Below, piece by piece: positions 29,076-37,952 of a stretch of DNA of 64,000 bases; positions within the stretch are counted from its first letter, which is position 1; every line of letters begins with the position of its first letter. The notes under the pieces were generated by a model, which saw only the letters and a program-made list of their open reading frames with translations, was not told where the DNA came from and made no database searches. The position numbers were made by a program, and so were the translations under genes. The DNA is from Bisbaumannia salifodinae (GTDB lineage: Bacteria > Pseudomonadota > Gammaproteobacteria > Pseudomonadales > Halomonadaceae), in the NCBI RefSeq assembly GCF_039522585.1, contig NZ_BAAADR010000012.1; one strand, given 5' to 3'.

Positions 29076-29288
29076 TTAGCGACGAATCGCGGCACCGAAA
29101 CGCTTGTTGAAGCGCTCGACGCGGCCACCGGTGGTCGCCTGCTTCTGCTTGCCGGTGTAGAAGGGGTGGCACTGGGAGCAGACGTCCAGGGACATCTCCT
29201 GATTGGAGGTGGTGCCGATTTCGAAGGTGGCGCCGCAGGAGCAGGAGACGCTGACCTTCTTGTATTCGGGATGGATACCTTGTTTCAT
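29076..29288 (-). CDS. rpmE: 50S ribosomal protein L31 (zinc-binding type)
   Basis: Component of the large ribosomal subunit at the subunit interface. The 70-residue product starts MKQGIHPEYKKVSVSCSCGA and has four cysteines (16, 18, 37 and 40), so it is the zinc-containing C+ form rather than the zinc-independent paralogue. It is divergent from priA, as in Pseudomonas. Confidence 0.98.
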   Translation of the reverse strand: MKQGIHPEYKKVSVSCSCGATFEIGTTSNQEMSLDVCSQCHPFYTGKQKQATTGGRVERFNKRFGAAIRR

Positions 29289-29444
29289 CGTGAAGCCTCA
29301 TGGAGCGGTATGCCGCCACCTGATCTCTTGCCAGGCACCGCATACGGGTTTTGGGTGCGTTAAGATGACGCCGCGCCCACCGGTAACCATGACGCATGGC
29401 GCCATGAAGGCGCGCATTCTAGCAGAGACGATGCCGGAGGCCAA

Positions 29445-31676
29445 TTGCCCAGTCCCTCGCCCACGACGATCCTCGGGGTCGCCGTCCCCTCCCCGCTGCG
29501 CCGCCTGTTCGACTACCGCGCCATCGCCCCACCACCGGGGGGCTGGCGACCGGGACTGCGGGTACGGGTGCCCTTCGGGCGCCGCGAGGTGGTAGGCATC
29601 GTCATCGAGTGCCGCGACCATAGCGAGGTGCCGGCGGCCAGCCTCAAGCCAATCGCCGGCTGGCTCGACGACACGCCGCTGCCGGAAGACTGGCTATGGC
29701 TGTGCCGCTTCACCGCCCGCTACTACCAGCATAGCCTGGGCGACACCCTGACTCACGCCCTGCCCGGCCTGTTGCGCCAGGGGCGCCCCCTGGAGGCGCG
29801 CACCCGGGAGACCTGGCGCCTGACCCCCGACGGCCAGTCCCTCCCGGCGGAGGCCCTGGCCCGGGCGCCCCGCCAGGCCGCCCTGCTGGCCATGCTGCGC
29901 CAGCATCCCCGGGGGCTCGCCACCCCGGCCATCGGCGCCCAGGGTTTTACCCGGGCCCAGCTGCAGGCGCTCGCCTCCAAGGGGCTGATCCATGCCGACC
30001 TGGAACCGCTGATCGAGGCCCCCCTGCCCAGCGCCGATCGCCTGCTGGCGGAACCGGCGCTGACCCTCAACGGCGAGCAGGCCCAGGCCCTGGGCAGGCT
30101 CCACGACGGCCTGGAGCGTTTCTCCCCCGCCCTGCTCCACGGCGTCACCGGCAGCGGCAAGACCGAGGTCTACCTGCAGCTGATCGAGGCGGTGGTGGCC
30201 CGCGGGCGCCAGGCCCTGGTGCTGGTGCCGGAAATCGGCCTGACCCCCCAGACCCTGGCCCGCTTTCGCAAGCGCTTCCGCGTGCCGGTGGTGGCCCTGC
30301 ACTCGGGACTCGCCGACGGCGAACGCCTGGACGCCTGGCTGGCGGCACTCCAGGGCCGCGCGCCCATTGTTATCGGCACCCGCTCGGCGGTCTTCACTCC
30401 CCTGGCGCGCCCCGGCGTGATCATCGTCGACGAGGAGCACGACGGTTCCCTCAAGCAGCAGGATGGCCTGCGTTATCATGCCCGGGACCTGGCGGTGGCT
30501 CGGGCCCACTACCACGACATCCCGGTGCTGCTGGGCAGCGCCACCCCTTCTTTGGAGAGCCTGGCCCAGGCCCACTCGGGGCGCTACCAGCACCTGCGCC
30601 TGACCCGTCGCGCCAGCCGCCATGCGCCGGCCCGGCTGGAGCTGATCGACACCCGCGGCCGACCCCGCCGCGGCGGCCTGATTCCGCCGGTGATCGAGGC
30701 AATTCGCCAGACCCTGGCGGCGCGGCATCAGGTGCTGGTCTTCATCAATCGTCGCGGCTTCGCCCCCACCCTGGCCTGCGAAGCCTGTGGCTGGCTGGCC
30801 GAGTGCCGCCACTGCGATGCCCGCCTCACCCTGCACCGCCAACCCCACCAGTTGGTCTGTCACCACTGCGACCACCAGCAGCCGCTGCCGGATGCCTGCC
30901 CCCAGTGCGGCAGCGCCGACCTGCGCCCCCTGGGCACCGGCACCGAACGCAGCGAGGAGAGCCTGGCCGGCCTCTTCCCCGAGGTCCCCATCTACCGCAT
31001 CGACCGGGACAGCACCCGCCGCAAGGAGGCCTTCGAGACCCTGCTGAACGAGGTGCGCCGGGGCGATCCGGCGATCCTGGTGGGCACCCAGATGCTGGCC
31101 AAGGGCCACCACCTGCCCCATGTCACCCTGGTGGTGGTGGTCAATGCCGATGCCGGCCTCTATGCCAGCGATTTCCGCGCCATGGAGCAGAGCGCCCAAT
31201 TGCTGGAGCAGGTGGCCGGGCGCGCCGGGCGCGCCGAACACCCCGGACGGGTGCTGGTGCAGACCCAGCATAGCGACGACCCCCAGCTCGGCTTGCTGGC
31301 CTCCCAGGGCTATGACGCCCTGGCCGAGCAACTCCTGACCGAGCGCCGCGCCGCCGCCCTGCCCCCCTATCGCTTCCTGGCCCTGCTGCGCCTGGAGGCG
31401 CCCCGGGAGGAGGCCGTCCAGGCCCTGGCCGGGCAGTCTGCCGACGCCCTGCGCGCCTGGCTCGCCGACCAGGCCCCGGAGGTGCACTGCCTGGGCCCGG
31501 TGCCGGCCCCCATGGAGCGCCGCCAGGGGCGCTACCATATGCAGCTGATGCTCAGCGCCGAGCGCCGCAGCCGCCTGCATGAGGCCGGCGCCTGGCTGAT
31601 CGGCTGGCTGGAGCAGTGCCGCGAGGCGCGCCGGGTGCGCTGGTCCCTGGATATCGACCCCCAGACCCTCAGTTAA
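29445..31676 (+). CDS. priA: Primosomal protein N' (replication restart helicase PriA)
   Basis: Rebuilds the replisome at stalled forks by unwinding the lagging arm and loading PriB/DnaT/DnaB. The 743-residue frame begins with a TTG at 29445; CCGGAGG lies six bases before it, and no in-frame ATG fits the conserved N-terminus (ILGVAVPSPLRRLFDY). Walker A is GVTGSGKTE, Walker B VDEEHDGS, and eight cysteines form two zinc sites (CEAC, CRHC, CHHC, CPQC). It is divergent from rpmE. Confidence 0.97.
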   Translation: MPSPSPTTILGVAVPSPLRRLFDYRAIAPPPGGWRPGLRVRVPFGRREVVGIVIECRDHSEVPAASLKPIAGWLDDTPLPEDWLWLCRFTARYYQHSLGDTLTHALPGLLRQGRPLEARTRETWRLTPDGQSLPAEALARAPRQAALLAMLRQHPRGLATPAIGAQGFTRAQLQALASKGLIHADLEPLIEAPLPSADRLLAEPALTLNGEQAQALGRLHDGLERFSPALLHGVTGSGKTEVYLQLIEAVVARGRQALVLVPEIGLTPQTLARFRKRFRVPVVALHSGLADGERLDAWLAALQGRAPIVIGTRSAVFTPLARPGVIIVDEEHDGSLKQQDGLRYHARDLAVARAHYHDIPVLLGSATPSLESLAQAHSGRYQHLRLTRRASRHAPARLELIDTRGRPRRGGLIPPVIEAIRQTLAARHQVLVFINRRGFAPTLACEACGWLAECRHCDARLTLHRQPHQLVCHHCDHQQPLPDACPQCGSADLRPLGTGTERSEESLAGLFPEVPIYRIDRDSTRRKEAFETLLNEVRRGDPAILVGTQMLAKGHHLPHVTLVVVVNADAGLYASDFRAMEQSAQLLEQVAGRAGRAEHPGRVLVQTQHSDDPQLGLLASQGYDALAEQLLTERRAAALPPYRFLALLRLEAPREEAVQALAGQSADALRAWLADQAPEVHCLGPVPAPMERRQGRYHMQLMLSAERRSRLHEAGAWLIGWLEQCREARRVRWSLDIDPQTLS

Positions 31677-31767
31677 GGCGGCCCCTTTCGATCCCTCTCT
31701 TTTGATCCCCGCCGCGGCGGGTTACATTGGCGCCCTCTTTTTATTACCGATACTGGCGAGACAGCCC

Positions 31768-32316
31768 ATGGCCCTCAAGTCCACCATCTGCAAGGCCCAG
31801 ATCCAGTTGGCCGATATGGATCGTCACCACTACGACGACCTCTCCCTGACCCTGGCCCAGCACCCCTCGGAGACCGACCAGCGACTGATGGTGCGCCTGC
31901 TGGCCTATGCCCTGAATGCCGGCGAAGGCCTCGCCTTCACCCGCGGGTTGAGCACCGACGACGAACCGGAGCTGTGGCGCAAGGACCTGACCGGCGCCAT
32001 CGAGCTGTGGATCGAGCTGGGCCTGCCCGACGAGGATCGCCTGCGCAAGGCCTGTCAGCGCTCGCGCCAGGTGATCCTCTACGCCTATGGCGAGGAGGGC
32101 GCCGTGCGCCCCTGGTGGGAGAAGCTTCAGCACCGCCTGAGCCGCTTCGACAACCTGGCCGTCTGGCGCCTGCCGGCGGAGCAGAGCCGCGAGCTGGCCG
32201 AACTGGCGGATCGCTCCATCAACCTGCAGTGCAATGTCCAGGAGGGCCAGGTGATGCTGAGCGATAGCCAGCGCACCGTGATCCTCGACCCCGAGCCCCT
32301 GCTGGGCGTCGAGTAA
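31768..32316 (+). CDS. yaeQ: YaeQ family protein
   Basis: Unknown role; the family has a PD-(D/E)XK nuclease-like fold but no established reaction. The 182-residue product (start MALKSTICKAQIQLADMDRH) matches the E. coli length of 181. Conserved stretches include YALNAGEGLAFTRGLS and AIELWIELGLPDEDRL. The ATG at 31768 is preferred over an upstream extension. It lies 91 bp after priA. Two 48-bp direct repeats follow the stop. Confidence 0.93.
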   Translation: MALKSTICKAQIQLADMDRHHYDDLSLTLAQHPSETDQRLMVRLLAYALNAGEGLAFTRGLSTDDEPELWRKDLTGAIELWIELGLPDEDRLRKACQRSRQVILYAYGEEGAVRPWWEKLQHRLSRFDNLAVWRLPAEQSRELAELADRSINLQCNVQEGQVMLSDSQRTVILDPEPLLGVE

Positions 32317-32319
32317 AGG

Positions 32320-32428
32320 GGGCGCCTAAAGGTCGACCAGGCTTTAAAGCCGCGGCCCAATTGCCGGAGTCAATATGAGAGGGCGTCTAAAGACCGGCCA
32401 GGCTTTAAAGCCGCGGCCCAATTGCCGA
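32320..32428 (+). repeat. Two 48-bp direct repeats between yaeQ and argS
   Basis: Copies at 32320-32367 and 32381-32428, 61 bp apart, start GGGCGYCTAAAG and share GGCTTTAAAGCCGCGGCCCA, which includes the palindrome GGCTTTAAAGCC. The yaeQ end itself (GGGCGTCGAGTAAAG) resembles the start of each unit, so the array may derive from the gene tail. It lies upstream of argS, where it could also act in control. Confidence 0.75.
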
Positions 32429-32504
32429 TAATGGGCGTCTTTGCCACGCTTTCACCCGCCCCGGCCGCTATCCTGCGGCGGGGGACACAGGACATGCCGA
32501 CCCC

Positions 32505-34190
32505 ATGAAAGAGACCATTATCGCGCTGCTCGACGAGGCGCTCGCCAACCTCAAGCAGCAGGGCGTGCTGCCCGCGGAGACGTCCCCCACCATCAAGGTC
32601 GACCCCACCAAGGACAAGGCCCACGGCGACTACGCCACCAACCTGGCGCTGATGCTGGCCAAGCCGGCGGGCAAGAAGCCCCGCGACCTGGCCGAGGCCC
32701 TGGTGGCCGCCCTGCCCGAGAGCCCCGCGGTCAGCAAGACCGAGATCGCCGGCCCCGGCTTCATCAATTTCTTCGCCGCCACCGACGCCGTGGCCCAAGT
32801 GGTCGCCCAGGTACTGGAGAGCGGCGACGCCTATGGCCGCAGCCTCGCCGGCCAGGGCCAGAAGGTGCAGGTGGAGTTCGTCTCCGCCAACCCCACCGGC
32901 CCCCTGCATGTGGGCCATGGCCGCGGCGCCGCCATCGGCGATTCCCTGTGCCGCCTGCTGGAAGCCGTGGGCTATGACGTCACCCGCGAGTTCTACTACA
33001 ACGACGCCGGCGCCCAGATCAGCAACCTGGCCCGCTCCGTGCAGGCCCGCGTCAAGGGTCTCGGCCCCGAGGACGCCGGCTGGCCGGAGGACGGCTACCG
33101 GGGCGGCTATATCCAGGACGTGGCCAACAGCTACCTGGCCGGCGAGACGGTCCACGCCGACGACCGCCATGTCACCGCCAAGGGCGACCCGGATGACCTC
33201 GACGCCATCCGCGAATTCGCCGTGGCCTACCTGCGCCGCGAGCAGGATCTCGATCTCAAGGCCTTCGGCGTCGAGTTCGACGTCTATTTTCTGGAGTCCT
33301 CCCTCTACGAGGAAGGCAAGGTCGAGGCCACCGTGGAACGGCTGATCGACAAGGGCCATACCTACGAAGAGGATGGCGCCCTGTGGCTGCGCACCACCGA
33401 CTTCGGCGACGACAAGGACCGGGTGATGCGCAAGCAGGATGGCGGCTACACCTACTTCCTGCCGGACGTGGCCTACCACCTGGACAAGTGGCAGCGCGGC
33501 TTTACCCAGGTGATCAACGAACAGGGCGCCGACCACCACTCCACCGTGACCCGGGTGCGTGCCGGCCTGCAGGCCCTGGATGCCGACATCCCCCAGGGCT
33601 GGCCCGACTATGTGCTGCACCAGATGGTGCTGGTGACCCGCTCCGGGGTCGAGGTCAAGCTCTCCAAGCGCGCCGGCAGCTATGTGACCCTGCGCGACCT
33701 GATCGACGAGGTGGGCCGCGACGCCACCCGCTACTTCCTGGCCGCGCGCCGGGCCGACTCCCAGCTCACCTTCGATATCGACCTGGCCCGCTCCCAGTCC
33801 AACGACAACCCGGTCTACTACGTGCAGTACGCCCACGCCCGGGTATGCAGCGTACTGCGCCGCATCGAGAGCGAGGGGCAGGCCTTCGATCATGGCCTGG
33901 CCATGGCCAACCTGGCCTCCCTCACCGAGGACCAGGAGAAGGCGCTGATGAACCGCCTGGCCCGCTATCCCGAGGTGGTGACCCACGCCGCCACCTCGCG
34001 GGAACCCCAGCAGGTGGCCCAGTACCTCCAGGACCTGGCGGCGGATTTCCACACCTGCTACAACGCGGTCAAGGTGATGGTGGAGGACGACGCCCTGCGC
34101 AATGCGCGCCTGGCGCTGGGCCTGGCCACCCGCCAGGTGATCCGCAACGGCCTCGACCTGCTGGGTGTCGGCGCCCCCGAAGAAATGTAA
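32505..34190 (+). CDS. argS: Arginyl-tRNA synthetase
   Basis: Charges tRNA-Arg with arginine; class Ia enzyme that needs tRNA for arginine activation. The 561-residue product has the N-terminal tRNA D-loop-reading domain, the HIGH motif as HVGH in PTGPLHVGHGRGAA, and KLSKRAG at the KMSKS position. The C-terminal anticodon domain ends with the family-typical Met (GAPEEM). Three degenerate copies of this 3' end follow before the next gene. Confidence 0.98.
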   Translation: MKETIIALLDEALANLKQQGVLPAETSPTIKVDPTKDKAHGDYATNLALMLAKPAGKKPRDLAEALVAALPESPAVSKTEIAGPGFINFFAATDAVAQVVAQVLESGDAYGRSLAGQGQKVQVEFVSANPTGPLHVGHGRGAAIGDSLCRLLEAVGYDVTREFYYNDAGAQISNLARSVQARVKGLGPEDAGWPEDGYRGGYIQDVANSYLAGETVHADDRHVTAKGDPDDLDAIREFAVAYLRREQDLDLKAFGVEFDVYFLESSLYEEGKVEATVERLIDKGHTYEEDGALWLRTTDFGDDKDRVMRKQDGGYTYFLPDVAYHLDKWQRGFTQVINEQGADHHSTVTRVRAGLQALDADIPQGWPDYVLHQMVLVTRSGVEVKLSKRAGSYVTLRDLIDEVGRDATRYFLAARRADSQLTFDIDLARSQSNDNPVYYVQYAHARVCSVLRRIESEGQAFDHGLAMANLASLTEDQEKALMNRLARYPEVVTHAATSREPQQVAQYLQDLAADFHTCYNAVKVMVEDDALRNARLALGLATRQVIRNGLDLLGVGAPEEM

Positions 34191-34204
34191 GAAGCGTAAG
34201 GCCT

Positions 34205-34393
34205 GGGCCTCGACCCGCTTGTCAGGGCCGGCGCCCCGAGGAGATGTAAGGTCTGGGCCGCGACCGGCTTGTCAGGGCCGGTGCCCCCGAAGCGATGTGA
34301 AGGGATCTAAGCCCTGGTCCGTTGCCAGTGTTCCATCGAACCCTGCAACGGCCTCGACCGGCTTGTCAGAGCCGGCGCCCCGAAGCGATGTAA
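34205..34393 (+). repeat. Three degenerate copies of the argS 3' end
   Basis: Units at 34205-34249, 34256-34300 and 34349-34393 repeat the last 42 bp of argS (GGCCTCGAC...GCGCCC...GATGTAA). They are closer to each other (shared CGGCTTGTCAG) than to the argS tail. The third copy also includes CTGCAACGGCCTCGACC, matching the argS codons for NGLD, and its end supplies the AAGGAG ribosome site of the next gene. Confidence 0.85.
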
Positions 34394-34406
34394 GGAGACG
34401 TCATTC

Positions 34407-35132
34407 ATGGCCAGCCGCCGCCAGTCCAGCCCTCCCAAGCGCCGCGGCGCCTCGTCCCGCAAGCGCCCCGCCGCCCAGCGGCGTGGCCTGCCCGGCTGGC
34501 TATGGGGCGTCGGCGGCCTGCTGGCCGGCTACTTCCTGGCCCAGCACTTCCAGGCCTCGGCGCCGCCCCCCACCGCCACGGTGCTGCCACGCCCGGCCAG
34601 CGAGGCCCCGGCGGAGCGTACCGAGGCCCCCAGGACGCCGACCTTCGAGTTCTATACCCTGCTGCCGGAGTCGGAGGTGATCGCCCCACGCAGCGAGACC
34701 CAGGAGGCGGCCTCTCGCCCCACCCCGCCGCCACGCCCCGAGCGTCAGGAGACGACCGCCCCCACCAGCGACTCGACCTCCGATGAGGAGGATCCCATCG
34801 CCCGGGTGATCGCCGCCAACCTGGCCGAGAACGAGGCACGCAGCAGCACACCCGCCGCCAGCACACCAGCCACCGCCTCCTCCGCGGCATCCGGGCATCG
34901 CTATATGCTGCAGGCCGCCTCCTTCCGCGAGGTGAATGATGCCCAACGCCTGGCGGGTCGGCTGCGGGACTTCGGCCTGGTGGCGCGCATCAGCGAGGTC
35001 TCGGGCAGTGACGGCAACGCCTGGCACCGGGTCCAGGTGGGCCCCTACGAGGACACCCGGGAGCTCAACCGCGCCCAGGACCTGATGGTCACCCAGGGCA
35101 TCGAACCGCTGCTGATTCGCCTGCAGAACTGA
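34407..35132 (+). CDS. ftsN: SPOR-domain cell division protein, FtsN-like
   Basis: Probable bitopic division protein that binds denuded glycan at the septum. The 241-residue product has a basic cytoplasmic start (KRRGASSRKRPAAQRRG), one membrane helix at about residues 30-48 (WLWGVGGLLAGYFLAQHF), a Pro/Glu/Thr-rich linker and a C-terminal SPOR domain at about 163-241 (YMLQAASFREVNDAQRLAGR). Identity as FtsN rests on the conserved argS-ftsN-hslVU order and architecture; other SPOR proteins share this layout. Confidence 0.85.
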   Translation: MASRRQSSPPKRRGASSRKRPAAQRRGLPGWLWGVGGLLAGYFLAQHFQASAPPPTATVLPRPASEAPAERTEAPRTPTFEFYTLLPESEVIAPRSETQEAASRPTPPPRPERQETTAPTSDSTSDEEDPIARVIAANLAENEARSSTPAASTPATASSAASGHRYMLQAASFREVNDAQRLAGRLRDFGLVARISEVSGSDGNAWHRVQVGPYEDTRELNRAQDLMVTQGIEPLLIRLQN

Positions 35133-35162
35133 GCCTAGAACTCGGTGGCAGCGCTCGGAGCG

Positions 35163-35188
35163 CTTGAATTCGGGCCTTATCGCCCACA
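35163..35188 (+). promoter_or_regulatory. Candidate heat-shock (sigma-32) promoter of hslVU
   Basis: CTTGAA (35163-35168) and CCCACA (35183-35188) are 14 bp apart, close to the sigma-32 pattern CTTGAAA-N(13-17)-CCCCAT. hslVU is a heat-shock operon in E. coli. A perfect 20-bp palindrome follows at 35210-35229. Confidence 0.5.
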
Positions 35189-35209
35189 CCTCCCCTGAAA
35201 GCCTACACA

Positions 35210-35229
35210 CGGCGCCCGGCCGGGCGCCG
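35210..35229 (+). other. Perfect 20-bp palindrome in the predicted hslVU leader
   Basis: CGGCGCCCGG directly abuts its reverse complement CCGGGCGCCG. It lies between the candidate promoter and hslV. It could be a 5' stem-loop that stabilises the hslVU mRNA, or the end of the ftsN transcript. Confidence 0.6.
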
Positions 35230-35277
35230 AAAGTCATCGGGAGCCCCGGCTCCCCGTTACGGAGTCACCCCCCCTCC

Positions 35278-35796
35278 ATGACCACGATCGTATCCGTGCG
35301 CCGCGGTGACCAGGTGGCCCTGGCCGGCGATGGCCAGGTCTCCCTCGGCAACACCGTGATGAAGGGCAATGCCAGCAAGGTACGTCGCCTCTATCGCGGC
35401 CAGGTCCTGGCCGGCTTCGCCGGCGGCACCGCCGACGCCTTCACCCTCTTCGAACGCTTCGAGGCCCAGCTCGAGAAACACCAGGGACACCTGACCAAGG
35501 CCGCCGTGGAGCTGGCCAAGGACTGGCGCACCGACCGCGCCCTGCGCCGCCTGGAGGCCCTGCTGGCGGTGGCCGACAAGAGCGCCTCTCTGATCATCAC
35601 CGGCAACGGTGACGTGGTGGAGCCGGAGCGCGGCATCATCGCCATCGGCTCCGGCGGTAACTTCGCCCTCGCCGCGGCCCGCGCCCTGCTCGAGAATACC
35701 GAGCTCGGCGCCCGGGAAATCACCGAGAAGTCCCTGGAGATCGCCGGCGATATCTGCGTCTTCACCAATCACCACGTCACCCTCGAAGAGCTCTGA
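35278..35796 (+). CDS. hslV: ATP-dependent protease subunit HslV (ClpQ)
   Basis: Peptidase of the HslVU proteasome-like complex; dodecamer capped by HslU hexamers. The 172-residue product starts MTTIVSVRRGDQVALAGDGQ. After Met removal the N-terminal Thr is the catalytic nucleophile. GFAGGTADAFTLFERFE and IAIGSGGNFALAAARAL are family hallmarks. The ATG at 35278 is the only start that exposes that threonine. hslU follows after 10 bp. Confidence 0.98.
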   Translation: MTTIVSVRRGDQVALAGDGQVSLGNTVMKGNASKVRRLYRGQVLAGFAGGTADAFTLFERFEAQLEKHQGHLTKAAVELAKDWRTDRALRRLEALLAVADKSASLIITGNGDVVEPERGIIAIGSGGNFALAAARALLENTELGAREITEKSLEIAGDICVFTNHHVTLEEL

Positions 35797-35806
35797 GGCC
35801 GTCCCC

Positions 35807-37129
35807 ATGACCCAGATGACCCCCCGCGAGATCGTCCACGCCCTGGACCAGTACATCATCGGCCAGCAGGACGCCAAGCGCGCCGTGGCCATCGCCCTGC
35901 GCAACCGCTGGCGGCGCATGCAGCTCGACGACGACCTGCGCCCCGAGGTGACCCCCAAGAACATCCTGATGATCGGCCCCACCGGGGTGGGCAAGACCGA
36001 AATCGCCCGGCGCCTGGCCAAGCTGGCCAAGGCGCCCTTTATCAAGGTCGAGGCCACCAAGTTCACCGAGGTGGGCTATGTGGGTCGCGACGTGGAGTCC
36101 ATCGTCCGCGACCTCACCGAGGCCGCCATCAAGCTGGTGCGCGAACAGGCCAAGGAAGAGGTGAGCCACAAGGCCGAAGACGCCGCCGAGGACCGCATCC
36201 TCGACGCCCTGCTGCCGCCGCCCCGGGGCCAGGAGGACACCCCCCGCCAGGACAGCTCCACCCGCCAGGTCTTCCGCAAGAAGCTCCGCGAGGGGCAGCT
36301 GGACGACAAGGAGATCGATATCCAGATCACCCCCCAGGCCCCGGGGGTCGATATCATGACCCCACCGGGCATGGAGGAGATGACCCAGCAGCTGCAGGGC
36401 CTGTTCGCCAACCTCGGCAAGCAGAAGACCGAGACCCAGCGGGTCAAGGTCAAGGATGCCTGGCAGCTGCTGCGCGACGAGGAGGCCGCCAAGCTGGTCA
36501 ACGAGGAAGAGATCAAGAGCCGCGCCATCGAGGCGGTGGAGCAGCACGGCATCGTCTTCCTCGACGAGATCGACAAGGTCGCCAAGGGCAGCGGCCAGTC
36601 CAGCGGCGGCGAGGTCTCCCGGGAGGGGGTGCAGCGTGACCTGCTGCCGCTGATCGAGGGCTCCAGCGTCTCCACCAAGTACGGCATGGTGAAGACCGAC
36701 CATATCCTCTTCATCGCCTCCGGCGCCTTCCATCTGGCCAAACCCTCGGACCTGATCCCCGAGCTGCAGGGGCGCCTGCCGATCCGCGTCGAGCTCAATG
36801 CCCTGAGCCCGGACGACTTCCAGCGCATCCTCACCGAGCCCTCCGCGGCGCTGACCAAGCAGTACCAGGCGCTGCTGGCCACCGAGGGCCTGACGGTGGA
36901 GTTTACCCAGGACGGCATCGAGCGCATCGCCGAGATCGCCTGGCGGGTCAACGAGGGCACCGAGAATATCGGCGCCCGCCGCCTGCACACGGTGATGGAA
37001 CGCCTGCTGGAGGAGGCCTCCTACCAGGGCGGCGACCTCCAGGGCCCGCTGGTCGTCGACGCCGCCTATGTCGACTCCCAACTGGGCGAGCTGGCCATGG
37101 ACGAGGATCTGTCCCGGTATATCCTCTAA
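35807..37129 (+). CDS. hslU: ATP-dependent protease ATPase subunit HslU (ClpY)
   Basis: AAA+ unfoldase that feeds substrates to HslV. The 440-residue product starts MTQMTPREIVHALDQYIIGQ. Walker A is GPTGVGKTE at about residue 56, the pore motif GYVGRD follows, and Walker B is GIVFLDEIDKVAK. The family's C-terminal EDLSRYIL ends the protein and inserts into HslV. The ATG at 35807 is 10 bp after hslV. Confidence 0.98.
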   Translation: MTQMTPREIVHALDQYIIGQQDAKRAVAIALRNRWRRMQLDDDLRPEVTPKNILMIGPTGVGKTEIARRLAKLAKAPFIKVEATKFTEVGYVGRDVESIVRDLTEAAIKLVREQAKEEVSHKAEDAAEDRILDALLPPPRGQEDTPRQDSSTRQVFRKKLREGQLDDKEIDIQITPQAPGVDIMTPPGMEEMTQQLQGLFANLGKQKTETQRVKVKDAWQLLRDEEAAKLVNEEEIKSRAIEAVEQHGIVFLDEIDKVAKGSGQSSGGEVSREGVQRDLLPLIEGSSVSTKYGMVKTDHILFIASGAFHLAKPSDLIPELQGRLPIRVELNALSPDDFQRILTEPSAALTKQYQALLATEGLTVEFTQDGIERIAEIAWRVNEGTENIGARRLHTVMERLLEEASYQGGDLQGPLVVDAAYVDSQLGELAMDEDLSRYIL

Positions 37130-37180
37130 TCCCAGCCCGCGGCCTCAAGCTGTAAGCCTTGAGGCAGCGAGCCGCGCGGC

Positions 37181-37355
37181 GCCGGACAGGTTGTAGAGGG
37201 GGGCCTATGCCAGGGGTGAGAAGCACTGCTTCGAACGGGCTGGCCATGGATGGCCAGCACCGGTCCTGCAAGCGTAGCAGGACGCGAGAGCGAAGCAGGG
37301 CATCGGTAGCGTCCAGGGATGGATTCACAGCGCCCCCTCGTAGACCTGTCGCCGG
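37181..37355 (-). repeat. Structured intergenic repeat, family R2, copy a (long form)
   Basis: End arms GCCGGACAGGTTGTAGAGGG and the right-hand CCCCCTCGTAGACCTGTCGC pair with small mismatches. Inside, on the minus strand, are the family motif GCTGTGAATCCATCCCTGG and two hairpins, GCTGGCCA-TGGA-TGGCCAGC and GAAGCA-C-TGCTTC. It lies between hslU and the DUF971 gene. The long internal module is shared with copy c (50431) but missing from copy b. Confidence 0.75.
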
Positions 37356-37395
37356 GGTAGCCGCGCCTCCACCACGCCAGAAGCGGAGGCATGCC

Positions 37396-37779
37396 ATGAG
37401 CGCCCCTATTCCGATCCGAGTGCACTACCACAAGACGCGCCGCGAGCTGGAGCTCGACTACGCCGACGGGCGCAGCTTCCGGCTGCCCATCGAGTACCTG
37501 CGGGTCTACTCCCCCTCCGCCGAGGTGCGCGGCCACGGCGGCGACGATGCCGTGCTGCAGGTGGGCAAGAAGGACGTGGGCCTGGCCAATATCACCCAGG
37601 CCGGCCGCTACGCCCTCAAGCTGCACTTCGACGACGGCCACGACAGCGGCCTCTATACCTGGGAGTACCTGCTCGATCTGGCCGAGCACCAGGCCCGCTA
37701 CTGGCGGGACTACCTGGAGCGCCTGGAGGCCGCCGGCGCCTCCCGGGAGCCCCTGGGCATCCAGATCAAGCAGCTCTAG
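37396..37779 (+). CDS. DUF971 (gamma-butyrobetaine hydroxylase N-terminal-like) protein
   Basis: Function unknown. The 127-residue product starts MSAPIPIRVHYHKTRRELEL and is a single small domain of the type found at the N-terminus of gamma-butyrobetaine hydroxylase, with PIEYLRVYSPSAEVRGHG and TQAGRYALKLHFDDGHDSG. Its ATG follows GGAGG by six bases. The same kind of gene follows hslVU in Pseudomonas. It is isolated between two R2 repeats. Confidence 0.88.
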   Translation: MSAPIPIRVHYHKTRRELELDYADGRSFRLPIEYLRVYSPSAEVRGHGGDDAVLQVGKKDVGLANITQAGRYALKLHFDDGHDSGLYTWEYLLDLAEHQARYWRDYLERLEAAGASREPLGIQIKQL

Positions 37780-37806
37780 GTATCTCGTCCACCCGGCGAC
37801 CCAGGG

Positions 37807-37952
37807 CTATCGCATTTAGTACACTTTCTGCACTGAGGCCCGGGGCTACCCTGGGGGCAGGCCATCGCGGGGCGCTGTGACCCCCTCCCTGGGCGCTACC
37901 GATGCCATCCCTGGCATAGGACCCCCGCTCCATCCTGCCCCCAGCGCCCCTC
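37807..37952 (+). repeat. Structured intergenic repeat, family R2, copy b (short form)
   Basis: Starts with CTATCGCATTTAG. The main arms CTGGGGGCAGG (37851-37861) and CCTGCCCCCAG (37934-37944) are exact reverse complements. They enclose GCTGTGACCCCCTCCCTGGG and the hairpin ATGCCA-TCCC-TGGCAT. It fills most of the 300-bp gap between the DUF971 gene and ubiE. Confidence 0.8.

Noticed and set aside
29431..29433. ATG at 29431 as priA start
   Set aside because: It is out of frame by two bases with priA; the TTG at 29445 has GGAGG at the right distance.
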